NCBI RefSeq assembly: GCF_001640805.2
Contig: NC_066833.1
Location: 13,596,183-13,660,182, forward strand
Direction: 5' to 3'
From: Lates calcarifer
Lineage: Eukaryota > Chordata > Actinopteri > Centropomidae
Length of the DNA: 64,000 nucleotides
The position numbers and the translations under genes were made by a program. This document shows, in pieces, positions 23,301 through 34,561 of this stretch; position 1 is the first letter of the stretch, and each line of letters opens with the position of its first letter. Under the pieces are notes generated by a model that ran no database searches, was not told where the DNA came from, and saw nothing but the letters and a program-made list of their open reading frames with translations.

Positions 23301-25155
23301 GTAGAAAATATGGTTTAACTCAGATCTGCTCAACAACAAGAATTAAGCAATTGTTAGATGTTGTGAACAATACATTGGTTTAACATAATGAAACAGGACA
23401 GCAACTTAGTATAAGGAGCATTAAGTGAGTGTTTGGAAATTCATCATCAGTATGATGAAACAAGTTTGTTTTGTAGATTATTGCTGCAGCAACCTTACTC
23501 AGTACTGAAATAGTAATGCATTGCTATGTGTTACTAATTAACAAGAGTAGAATAAAAAATTCCTCATCATACCAACAGATATTCACAGATTCCTAACCCT
23601 TTTTCAGGAAACAGAAGGAGCAGGAAGAGGAAGAGAAGGAGAGGAAGAAGGAGGAGAGGCTGCGGAAGCGAGAGCAGAAGCTTCGCGAGAGAGAGCAAAG
23701 GAGGAACCTGAAGAGGGTGAGGCGCCAGCAGGAGGAGGAGCAAAAGAAGCTGCAGATGAAGATTGCAATGGAGGAGAGGAGGCTACTGCTTGCTCAGCGC
23801 AACCTAGAATCTATACGGCTCATTGCTGAACTGCTGACCAGGGCCAAGGTACGGCATGCACACAAAGATGAAATATACACCTCCAAATGGGTATACGCAA
23901 TTACAATCTGGTATATATGGTCGAACACTTCTGATTTTAGCAGTACTGTGGTTATCTACAAATTTGATACTTCAGTACCCTTGCAAACACTGCAACTTTA
24001 TCAGACCATTTATTCTATACCAAACGAAGAACTGTAAGTTACTGTAAGTTAAGCTGTATCATTTCAAACTTCACAAACTTGTTGTTTCATATTGACCGAG
24101 AGCAAAGTAGAGCTGTGTTTTGTCCTCACTGACTTGGATTTTGCAGACAATGAAATATTTGGGAACTTTAATCTTCAGTTTCAACTAAATAAATTGTGAC
24201 AAACTGTCACTCACAGTATATCTTTATTTATTCATTTATTTTTATCTCTAGCCAATTTTATTGTTTCTCTTATCTGCAGGCCCTGAAGCAGCAGCAACAA
24301 GAGAAAGAGAGGGCTGAGCGCGAGGAGCAGGAGAGGCAGGAGCAGGCTCGACAGAAGGAAGAATTAGCACGGCTTCAGCAGCTGGAGGCCTGCCGACGGA
24401 AGCAGGAGGAGGAGCTCCGCAGGGTGGAGGTGGAGAAGGAGCGAGCTCTGGAGCTCCAGCGTCGAGAGAAGGAGCTAAGAGAGAGACTGCTTTGCAATCT
24501 GTTGAAGAAGAGCAACGGAACAACCTCTCCAGGCTCGCAGGACCAGGCTAATCCTGTAAGGACCGAAGAGGCCTCTGTTCCTGGAGGCACTGATGTGATG
24601 TTGGAGGTTCTGGGCCGGGTGAATGGAGTGAAGGAAGCTGAGAGCAAAGATAAACAAGTGTCCAAGTCTAGTATGTATGCCCACGTGTCGGGGAAAAACA
24701 GAGCAACGGAGGAGAGGAGAGGAGGGGAGGACAGGAAGAAAGACCGGGAGGGAAGGAGGGAGGAGGTGGCGAGAAGCAGGCATAGCAGGGAGCAAGCAAG
24801 GGACCCGGACCGCTCCCACAGAGACAGGAGCTCCCATGGCAGGGGCAGGAGGCGGCGCTCCTACAGCCACAGCAGGAGGCAGAGAAGCTCCAGCCACCAT
24901 AGGAGGAGCTCCAGTCATCACAAGAAGAGCTACAGTCACCATGGCAGCAGGAGGCGCAGCCATAGTAGCAGGAGCACAAGCTCAAGTAGAGACAGGAGCA
25001 GGAGCAGCAGTGGGAGGAGTTACAGCGGGGGGAGGAGTCATAGACGCAGTCACCGTAGATACAGCAGAAGCAGCTCTAGGAGCAGCAATAAGAGTAGAGA
25101 CAGAAGGAGTCACAGTCATTATAGTCGAAGATACAGGAGACACAGCAAACAGTAG
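20394..25155 (+). CDS. akap17a: AKAP17A (XE7) splicing factor / A-kinase anchoring protein
   Basis: Exons are 20394-20720, 21080-21298, 21558-21770, 22942-23090, 23608-23848 and 24280-25155, all GT-AG and in phase, giving 674 residues (human about 695). In mammals the protein sits in nuclear speckles, influences alternative splicing and anchors protein kinase A. Conserved blocks include [18 protein letters not shown] sequence near residues 50-60, [20 protein letters not shown] (about 118-137) and an RRM-like region of about 147-250 ([11 protein letters not shown] ... [13 protein letters not shown]). A very long charged E/R/K coiled coil runs from about 265 to 500, and an arginine-serine domain fills about 551-674. 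The PKA-binding helix is less conserved; [12 protein letters not shown] is a candidate. The ATG at 20394 was chosen because an upstream in-frame ATG (20367) spans the acceptor. asmt follows 2.3 kb downstream in the same direction, as in human PAR1. Confidence 0.95.
24760..25150 (+). repeat. Low-complexity RS-domain coding tract
   Basis: This is a purine-rich, imperfect repeat of Arg/Ser/His codons (AGG, AGC, CAC, AGT) that encodes the RS domain of akap17a. It produces long spurious frames on both strands, for example 24677-25183 in the +2 frame relative to the gene and 24475-24963 on the minus strand. These are not genes. Confidence 0.85.
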
Positions 25156-26540
25156 GGACAGGAGCCACTCCAGACAACGCTAAACTCATCAGATTATCAG
25201 TTTATTAATTGATATTTTAGATATTTTTGGTCTGTTAATTAAGTAATGTGGCAGTGCACCAAATACCAGAAGAACTGGTTCAGATTTAGTTATCTACTGT
25301 ATGCACCAGTCATTACATTGGCAGTTGAGAGCATGACCTAGCCTATTGATGATCTTTTTTCCCCAGTTTGTCGTTGTGCATGAGCAACAATGAGCTATAG
25401 AAAGAGGCAGGTACAGAGAACAAATTGTGTTGTTATTTTTAATGTGGCTGTTCATCCACACCTGCGGCCTAACTTGAAAATATCCTGAAAATAAAACACA
25501 GCACCCAGCACTAACATGTAATCAGCATTAAGTTTTAAATACTTTTAGATCAAGCCTCCTACAAGCACCTGAACTACTACTCATTGCTGTCATGGAATAC
25601 CTTTAAATGGACAAATTAAGTGTAATGAATGGCTGCTGCTCCATCATAATTGTTTCCAGAGACTTTAAGACTCATACCTCTGTGTTTTAGACTGACTTTT
25701 AGACCTGCTGGTGTCATTGTCATGTGTTATCTGCCTACAGCATTTCTTGGAATACTGCTTCAGTACTGGCTGTGTTGCTGTTAAGCAGCTCAGAAAAACA
25801 CGCAACCACAACAACAGACAGTATTTTTGAAGATGACGTTGTCTCCATGATTTCTTTTTGTCTTGTTTTGAATTATTGAATATTTGGAAAGGAAGCAGTG
25901 AGGAGTTATGTGAGCTAACTAATGTGCAAACTTTGGCTGTTTCTGAAATCACTCCCTTTTTACTGTATAGTGGACAATGTTTACCCTCTGCTGTTGTATT
26001 TGTGTATGAGTCTGCATTGCAAGTGTGTAATTGTATTCACTGTGTAGTGCCCTCAAAATGGAATGAAAAAAGTTGTGTGCATGGCATTTAAACTAGTGAG
26101 TATCCATTACTTGAATGAAGGAGTGATTTCAGAGACAGCCTTGATGTTGAACGTCATAATGACTCTTTCCTTGGTCATGTGAGTCTTGAATACAAGTGAT
26201 GGATTTCAGACCACTTTAGTTTTTCAAGTTTGGAACAAAGTTTAGAAAACCAGCTTCTGGGATTCATGTCAAGTCAGCACAGCACCAAGTACAAATAGGA
26301 TGCTCGGATGTAACTTGTGCTTTCACAGTAGTACTGCATTCATTCCTTTTACCGTACTGGTTACTGTACAGGCTGCTCTTGAAGCTGAATTTGAGCTTAG
26401 GAGAAGTCTGTCTCAGTTTTGTTGACACTTGTACTTTGATACAGTTACTTGTCACAGCAAAACCCATTTGTTCTGTATACTGTTTGCTCATGAACATGAC
26501 GTGCATACAAATGGTTAAAATAAAAATCCAAGCTGAGAAC
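25156..26540 (+). other. akap17a 3' UTR with two poly(A) signals
   Basis: This AT-rich region after the stop has AATAAA at 25490-25495 and again at 26519-26524. These would allow 3' UTRs of about 0.35 and 1.4 kb. No coding sequence is seen. Confidence 0.55.
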
Positions 26541-27130
26541 TTTTAGAAAGCTTAGAAATTGATTGCCACTATGAGAGGCTTTAAAATATCAAAAGTGTTC
26601 AAATAGGTTTCTGATCACTTTCTGCCACCTAAATTTTCTACTTTAAAATTGTATGTTCCAACATTTTAATGTTTGTCAGAAGTGGTAATTGTCATTTTTA
26701 AAATGCATTCTTTAGACAATATCTACATTTTTTGATGCTGTTGGAACTGTGATCTAAGCAACTTCTGTCTATCTTTTTCTCCCTCAAGGTGACAATGTGA
26801 TCAAGAAGATCAGGGTGACAACTTACCCAGCGCCAGCTGTCATGTCTGTATCCTGTCTGTACACTGCTGGTTTAATGAACTGTGTGGATGAATAATTAAT
26901 AGTCAAACTGATTAGTGTTTGTGTAATCTCATTAAGGCATCTGACGTGGCAGACTGTATCATTAGATTTGGTATTACCATTAGTCTCTCAGCATAAGTGC
27001 AATCAGGCCATATGGAGAGAAGAAGGGGAGCACATCTTTTATAAGAGAGATTCCCTCAAAGGTTTGGCCATCCCACATTGTTGATTAATTTTTGGGGTCA
27101 TGAAAACTTTGTGGGATAACAGGTCTGGCA
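26541..27130 (+). other. Intergenic spacer between akap17a and asmt
   Basis: This is the upstream part of the 2.3 kb spacing between the akap17a stop and the asmt start. It is AT-rich, with a GATTA motif at 27083-27087. I see no gene or repeat. Confidence 0.5.
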
Positions 27131-27472
27131 TGCGAATGAGTGAAAGTCTCCATCTGAGTGATAAAGAACAAGGCAGCAGTGTGTTGCTACAGAGTTGTTT
27201 CTTTGTCTAACACAGGCTGAACCCCCTGCTCTAATCTGGGTTATCTGGCTGTAATCAGCTTAGCCCACTGCTACTCTCACTGGTTGTGGTGGTGGTGGTG
27301 CTGCTGCTGGGTGGGCACTTTCTGTAGCTTTAGTCTGCTTTTGTCTTCACTGCCATTCACGTGTGCACCTGTTGAAGAGTTGAAGAGACAGACTTGAAGG
27401 GCAGTTCAGTGCACAGGTGGAAAAGCTTGGAGAGCCACAGTATTCTTTTCAGGGTGTCTTGAAGCTGTAGCC
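27131..27472 (+). promoter_or_regulatory. asmt: Putative asmt promoter with TAATC sites and E-boxes
   Basis: Upstream of the asmt ATG (27473) lie TAATC at 27232-27236 and 27252-27256, a canonical E-box CACGTG at 27358-27363, and the E-box variants CACCTG at 27366-27371 and CAGGTG at 27414-27419. TAATC is the core bound by CRX/OTX factors in photoreceptors and pinealocytes. CACGTG is the CLOCK-BMAL1 type site. A TGGTGG/CTGCTG simple stretch lies at about 27280-27308. The transcription start is unknown, so the distances are from the ATG. Confidence 0.5.
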
Positions 27473-30400
27473 ATGGCTGAACATCAAGAGACTACTTCAA
27501 CTGATAGAACACCTACTGCAGACGCATATCCCAGAAAAATACTGGAATATATGGAAGGATTCCTTATCTCAAAGGTAATGCACACATGCAGTGTGTTCCT
27601 GCACCATCATGCGTCATATACAGGCATTTAGCCCACCTGTACTCATTTTGAAGTTACTGGCACAGTGACCTTTTTCACAGGAGAAATGCTGACTTGTTAG
27701 AACAAGAAAACAAGTTTTACTAACACCATCAACAATGGCTCCATTCTATTCAAGTGTCCCAGTAAGCTGCTAAATGGAATTCAGCCATCGTTAATTACTT
27801 TTATTATTTATACCTGCATTTCCTACTTTGACAGGTCAGAATGCCCACTGTAAAAAAAAAAAGCCTGTAGAGAGTACCTTTGCTTAAGAGTAGCAGTATC
27901 AAAAAGATTAAAGTCATCAGGATATACAAGAGAAAACTACAGAAAATTGAATTAGTTGTTGAACCAAGTTTTGGGGGGATTTGTTTGTTTGTTAGTTTTC
28001 ACTCCGTTCACCAGTCTTTTTATTTACTAGTTCATTACTGACTGTAAAGACTGTACACTGTAAAATATGCTGCACAATAAAGCTATTGTGGTTTAAATAG
28101 ACAAAACTAAACCATCAACTATACTGTCATAACTCATACTATACATGCTATTACAACAATAATCACTTTTTCACTGTGAATGTGTCACACCAGAACAAAT
28201 AATCTTTTGTTTTTGTTGAAATAAGTAACCAGAGGCATCATTATTACATTGTCCTAATAAGCATAAATATACGATGCTTTAGGTTTCAATGAATAGAAAA
28301 TGAAATTAAATGAAGAGGTACTGCAGATAGAACACTACATTGTACTCTACTGTGATATATGAATAAAGAGTCATTAATTCTACATCAATCTGTTAAACTG
28401 TGTCTCCGGTCTCTCACTCCCAGACGGTGTTCACGTCCTGCGAGCTGGGTGTGTTTGATGTGTTGCTGGGTGCAGAGCGCCCCCTGTCTGCAGAGGAGAT
28501 CAGTCAGGCGGTGGGAGCCAGTCTGGACGGCACGCAAAGACTGCTGGCTGCTTGCACAGGCCTGCAGCTGCTCAACACACACCAGGATTATGGACGAGGT
28601 CAGTGCACACATACACGCACAGTCTGGAAGTTGCAAAATCTTTCTGCCACAACTGAACTCTGATATGCTCTTTTTGTTTTGTTTTGTCTGCTTGTCACAT
28701 AATGTCATTACATTATAAATTGCTACACCTCCTTCCTGCACACTTCCTCCATCTGTCCTGTCTGTCTGTCTCTGTCTCCAGTGTAGACATGGAAGGTCAA
28801 ACTCTGTATTGACACCTGCAGTCATTTATTCTCTTTTACTCTCCTCCTTTGTCTCTCTTCCTTCACCTCTCCCACCACCTGTCTCAGTGTTTTACAGTAA
28901 CACAGAGCAGGCTAGTGTCTACCTGACCCGCTCCAGTCCTTTATCTCTCTTGCAGTCCATCCAGTACAGCTCCAGAACAATCTATCTCTGTTGGCACTAC
29001 CTGACTGATGCTGTCAGGTCAGTACACAGAGCACAGCCAGATCCCTGCCTGCAGTTTCGACACATTTCACACTAGAAATAGTTTATATAGGGCTGGCAAA
29101 TTGTTGCAAATGACTTTTTGTGTTTAATGGCATCAAACAATTTCATGACTTAAGTTTCCTGACCATTTTGGATGTTTTGGATCAACACTAAACACAAATA
29201 GACTTAGTGACAGCTGTGGGCAATATTGCAATGTTTTTTGTTTTTTTTAAATGAGTAAATCTTTCCCTGTTCCCTTGTTGGTGATGTTGAATTAGAGCTC
29301 CAACAAACAGTTTTTTCAAAAGGAGAAAATTGTGAACTTTGTGCTTTTTCCAAAGCACAAAGTTTTATCAAACCAAAACTCAAGAGTTCAAAACCCAAGG
29401 ATGTTCATTGGTTTTATCAATTACAATGATATAAAATGCAAATTCTTATATTATACAAGACAAAAGCAGGAATATTTTGACATTATTTTCCTTGATGAAT
29501 GACCTAAACAATTAGTCAGTAATTAAAATAGCTGATTAAGAAATCTGAGAAAATGGTGTCTATAACCTAAATCTGAGTTCCAAAGTGATATTTAACATTT
29601 ACAATTAATACTGTTAATTGTACTCTTAATTAATACTGAGTGTTTTCAAAAAGAGAGATGTTTCCCTTCAAATTGTTGACATTTACAGTATTCTTTATAA
29701 AATGTTACAGACTGCATTATGTCATTTGACAGATTTGAATGGGCCCTCAGTTGTCTTTGCTCCCACATTTTGTGTTAGAGCATCTGTTAAACACAAATAA
29801 ACAATTCAAAAATGTTGCTTGGAGACACAAAACACTGCAGGGGGAGGCAGTGATAAACAAATGGTTTCCATAACTACTCAGAAAACTGGTCAAGATTATA
29901 AAGAGAATGTTACAGTAACAGAACTGAAATTATTCAGTTAAGTGAACCATAGAGTGAAATCATACACAGTTTCAAGGAGGAGCTGTGAAAAGTAGGTATG
30001 ATTCATAGCCCAAGGATGTGAATTCTGGTCCTCTGTTTCTGTTTGAATAGTGTCTCAAGATGGATTTTAGTCTCATTGTTATGTCTGAGGGAGGACAGTC
30101 AGCAGCTTCTCAGACAGCTTGACTGTGGCTGACAAGTAAAGCCCATCCGTGAGAAACACTGAAAGTGAGAAATCAGTGAAGATGATTTCCAAAGGATAAA
30201 GGCATCTTCATCTAAATTACTAATTCATTTGTGCAAGTTCATACGCAATATATAAAATGTTCTGATTGTGAGTTATTGATGCCTTCTGCTTTAGTTGTGA
30301 CTATGAGATGAAGCTGCATTTTTTATGTCTTAGAGAGGGCAGAAACCAGTATGAAAAGGCTTTTGGAGTCAGCTCTAAGGACCTGTTTGAAGCTCTCTAC

Positions 30401-30621
30401 AGGTAAGAAGCTGTCTTTGTTTAAGACACACACACACAAACACATTGGTCTCTATAGTTGAGGACACTCAGTGACATAATGCTTTCCCTAGCCCCTTACC
30501 CTAACCTAAACCTAATTCTCACCTTAACCCTAAAACCAAGCCTTAACCCTCCAACAGCCCTTTGAAGTTGTGAGGACCAATTTCAAACCAAAATTTTATC
30601 CACACAACCATAGACAGACAT

Positions 30622-30687
<66 letters not shown>

Positions 30688-32353
30688 ACACACACACACA
30701 CAGAAGATGAAACACATACTCTTTCTCATTTACATTCTATCCCTGTCTCTCCATCTTAAGCTGGTCTGTCACTCTTTTCTCTCTTCCCCCTCTAAAAAAA
30801 AAACCTGGCTCGAGGGATTCATTAGGAGGCAGGGGATGTGTGATGGAGAGAGAGAGAGGGAGCGAGGGTGTGGGCAGTGATGTGAGGAAGCTTGGGGCAG
30901 AGAGCGCGAATACATCTGCCATTGTCCTTGAGGTCTCGTGTGTTTATAGTATCTAGTGCCCACAGTTTTAATGCTTCACTGATCTGCTGGTCAGCAGTTT
31001 TCAGGGGTCACACGCTCAAAGTTTCACACTTTGTTTGCTAATAGATTTTGATCGGCCCGCCTGAGGCCCTGCACTGTAGAACACTGCCAATCCCAAAGGA
31101 ACTGTTTGTTAAAGCTGAAAGAAAGCAGAATAACTTGCTGAAGCACCCTCCCTTCTTGTCCTCATCATGATATGATTTGAAGACTTATTGTAAGTTTGAT
31201 GGGAGGAGAATGGAAGATGAAACAGATGTTAGAGCACATTTCCAGTATTGTTTTACATCTTAATCATAGAATGAAATGTACTGATACTAGTGTGCAGATG
31301 TATGAATCAGCCCATCTTTGATGTAATAAATCTGAATGTGCACCCCTCCAGTAGAAGTTGAAAATAGAATCTGTGTAATTTAGCATATTTCTCAAGATTT
31401 TATCTATCCTGCATTTTGTTACCTCCTGATTTTTACATATCATGCTATTAGGCTTTTGTATGTTGCTGGTTGTTGGTGCTTGTGCATATGTGTCTGTATT
31501 TCTATATTTGCCATTTTGCGTTTTGTTCTCCTATCCTTTGAAAAAGCAGCTGCTGATCTCTCAGAAACCTCCTCATTAAAAAAGATGCATGCAAAATGAG
31601 AATGTTCAAAATATGAAACATGCACACATAATGTAATCCACCCAGATGAATTTGCAATTCAGCTTTAATTGATTGAAAATGAAAATACCCCACAAGAAAT
31701 ATTTCAGCACCTGCGCACAATTGATTTAATGTGGAGAAGCAGTTGTTTGTCCCCACTGATTTCCCCTGTGAATACTGTGGGTAAATTAGCCAGGGGAAAC
31801 AACCACTGAAGTCATTCACTGCCTTCGCGGAGCACTGTAGCAGTAGCAGGATGAGTCAAAGCTGCCTGGATGACTCAGACTCCTGTTTACTCCTTGCCAT
31901 TTAACCAGCAATGTTCTGCACCTGAATAATTTACAGCCAAGCCCCATCTACAGCTTGAATTCTCATACTTGAGAAAGCAGAAAAGATTTGGAGAGAAAAG
32001 AAGCAAAAGAGAGTGAGTTTAGAGGGGTTTTGAGATTTTAAACCTACTCAACACATTGCGTTGTAAGAAATTTGGATCCTATAGATGAACACTTATAGAT
32101 GTTAATGATTAAACCTTTATTCTGGTAATGAAACCTTGGCTATTGTGAAGCTGTAAGGAGCATACTGTGTACTAACCTTCACAGTCTAATATTTTGGCAA
32201 GGAGCACACAATTTTATGCTAACAGAAAATAATAACATTTGTGCACTGACAAACAGCCATAAAACAACATTTTTTAAAGCTACTGCCTTGTGTTAATATA
32301 ATAAAGACACTATGTTTGTAATTAAAACTGTTTCCAACTTGAGTGCTCACTGT

Positions 32354-32389
<36 letters not shown>

Positions 32390-34522
32390 TGTGGTAGACA
32401 GCCCTGCAGGCCATTACACACAATACAACTCCAAGCCAGGGGCACTAATAATGAATGGGCTGAAAGCAGCTTTTGCCTGGGATTGTCAAAGTTTTCAACA
32501 AATAAAGAAAAAACAAAGAGGAGGCAATTTTTAATTAAGATTTTGTTCTACAGTGGCAAGAAAAAGTAAGTGAACCGTTAATATATAAATTTGTCCTAGA
32601 ATATGGTCAGATCTTCATCTAAGTTACAATTTTGAACAAACACAATCTGCAATCTAAATTTACATTTAGTTACATGAAAATCATTGTCTTGTTCTTAAGT
32701 ATATGACCATCATTACCAGCAGTTAATGACATCAACAAAAGCTAACTGGTGTCAGGAGTTCACAAACCAAATTTGAAACATACCGGAGGTGAGGGTTAGA
32801 GCTACTCTGACTTAAAAAGAAAACAAACATCATCTGCTGATGTCATTCCTCACAAAAAAAGAGATCTCAGAAGACTTAGGATCAAACAGTGCTCATTTAC
32901 ATAAACCTGAAAAGGGTTAGAGTCATCTCAAAGGCTTTAGATATACATCAATCCACAGTCAGACAAACCATGTCCATAAATGGAGACAATTTAGTTCTGT
33001 ATCAGCACAGAAGTGGGCACCCACATCTCTGTTCATGAGTCTATACGTAGATCATGGAGCAATGATGTCCATGGCAGGACACCACAGAGGAAACTGCTGC
33101 TCTCCAAAAGCACATCACTCTGTGCCTAAAGTTTGCCAAAAAAGCACCGTGACACTCTACAGCACCACTGGGAAAATGTTTTGTTGACTGATTGATTGAC
33201 TAACTGAACTGCATTCCAACATGGAAACATCATCACAACAGTGAAGTACAGTGGAGGGATGATCATTGAGGGGGGAATTAATTCCCAAATTTATCAAGGC
33301 ATGAGCTCAAGAGAATCATTCACCTCAAAGATCTTTAGACTGTCTGAGCTGAAACAGTTCTGCAGGAAGAGTGGTCCAGAGTTCCTCCTGAAAATTGTGC
33401 AGGTTTTATCTGCAGCTACTGGAAGAGCTTGTTTGAGGTTGTTGCTGCTAAAGGAGGTTCATCCAGTTATTAAATCCAAGGGTTAACTTACTTTTTCCGC
33501 CAGCACTGTGAGTGATTAATGGATCTGTTCAGGAAAGACACAAAAGATTGTAGTTGTAAGCGCATTGTGTTTGTCTGTACTTGTGTACTAGATCAGATCA
33601 CAGTTCATGACCAATAAATACAGAAAACAGGGGTTCAGATACGTTTTTGCAACCATTGTTTTAAGGTGTTCTAAGCTGCTGTTTGAAGTGTTGCCAGTCA
33701 AAGCAACAAGACATTAGTAAAACACACAGTCAGTAGGGAAATGACTACAGCGATATTGAGGAGCACAAGACAGGTCTATGCAGAGAGCAGATAAATCATA
33801 AACTACATGACCCTATAATGATGCATACAAGGACAGAGATAACAAAGCTAAGCTTATTTTCTTCAATATGAATGGAGACAGAATGGAGATGGTGTGCATG
33901 TGAATTTACTCCATTGTGGACAAAAAGGGCTACAGATGCTGTCGTTGGGGGGCATTCAATAACTTGTGTTCAGACGGTTCTCAAATTTAAGCTGACAGTC
34001 TGCTGTTTGGCCTCACAGTCATTTCATCTTTTCACTTCCAATGTAATCAGAGTCTGAGGCCACAACAATGAGTCACTTTCAAAGTTCCTCTGGAGGTCAC
34101 TGTGCCATCTGAAGTTGGCTCATGTATCAGTAGGCTGATCGCTTTGCCACAGTAAAGTGAAGTTTGGATAAATACATTCTAGTGTTACAGAACAGAGGAT
34201 GTTGTGAGAGAGAGAGTGTGTGTGTGTGCGGTGTGTGTGTGGTAGCCCTCATGGCAGGGCAAAGTGCTGGTTGATGAGTCGGAGAGTCCTCAGAGCAGCA
34301 GCAGTCACCACAGGCTCTTCTAGTCTTTTGCACCCTGTTTCACACACACACACACACAAACATGTCGCCACAGGGGGAAACTTTGTCTGTGTCTACGAGC
34401 AGCAGCAGTGTGTGTGTTTGTTTACTGTGCAAGTAGCTCCTTAGGTGGCAGCTTACAGAAAACAAAGAAGCTTTTTCCTCAGTACAGCGAGACATAAATG
34501 AAAGACATAACAAAAATGACTG

Positions 34523-34561
<39 letters not shown>

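Larger units (their letters stand above)
30403..34561 (+). other. asmt intron 4, repeat-rich
   Basis: This 4.2 kb intron holds, in order, a fish dispersed repeat (30440-30605), a long CA microsatellite (30623-30702), a 31-bp poly(A) run (32357-32387) and a Tc1-like fossil (32551-33508). It ends in a TG tract that runs into the exon 5 acceptor. These are listed separately. The remaining parts show nothing else that I can support. Confidence 0.6.

Noticed and set aside
24677..25183. 168-codon frame overlapping the akap17a RS domain, and minus-strand frames at 24475-24963
   Set aside because: These arise from the purine-rich RS-repeat coding tract read in other frames. The Gly/Thr/Ala-rich product is a shadow.
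30490..30560. TAACCCTAA-like strings that could suggest an interstitial telomere
   Set aside because: They are irregular and belong to a known fish dispersed repeat. There is no tandem TTAGGG array.
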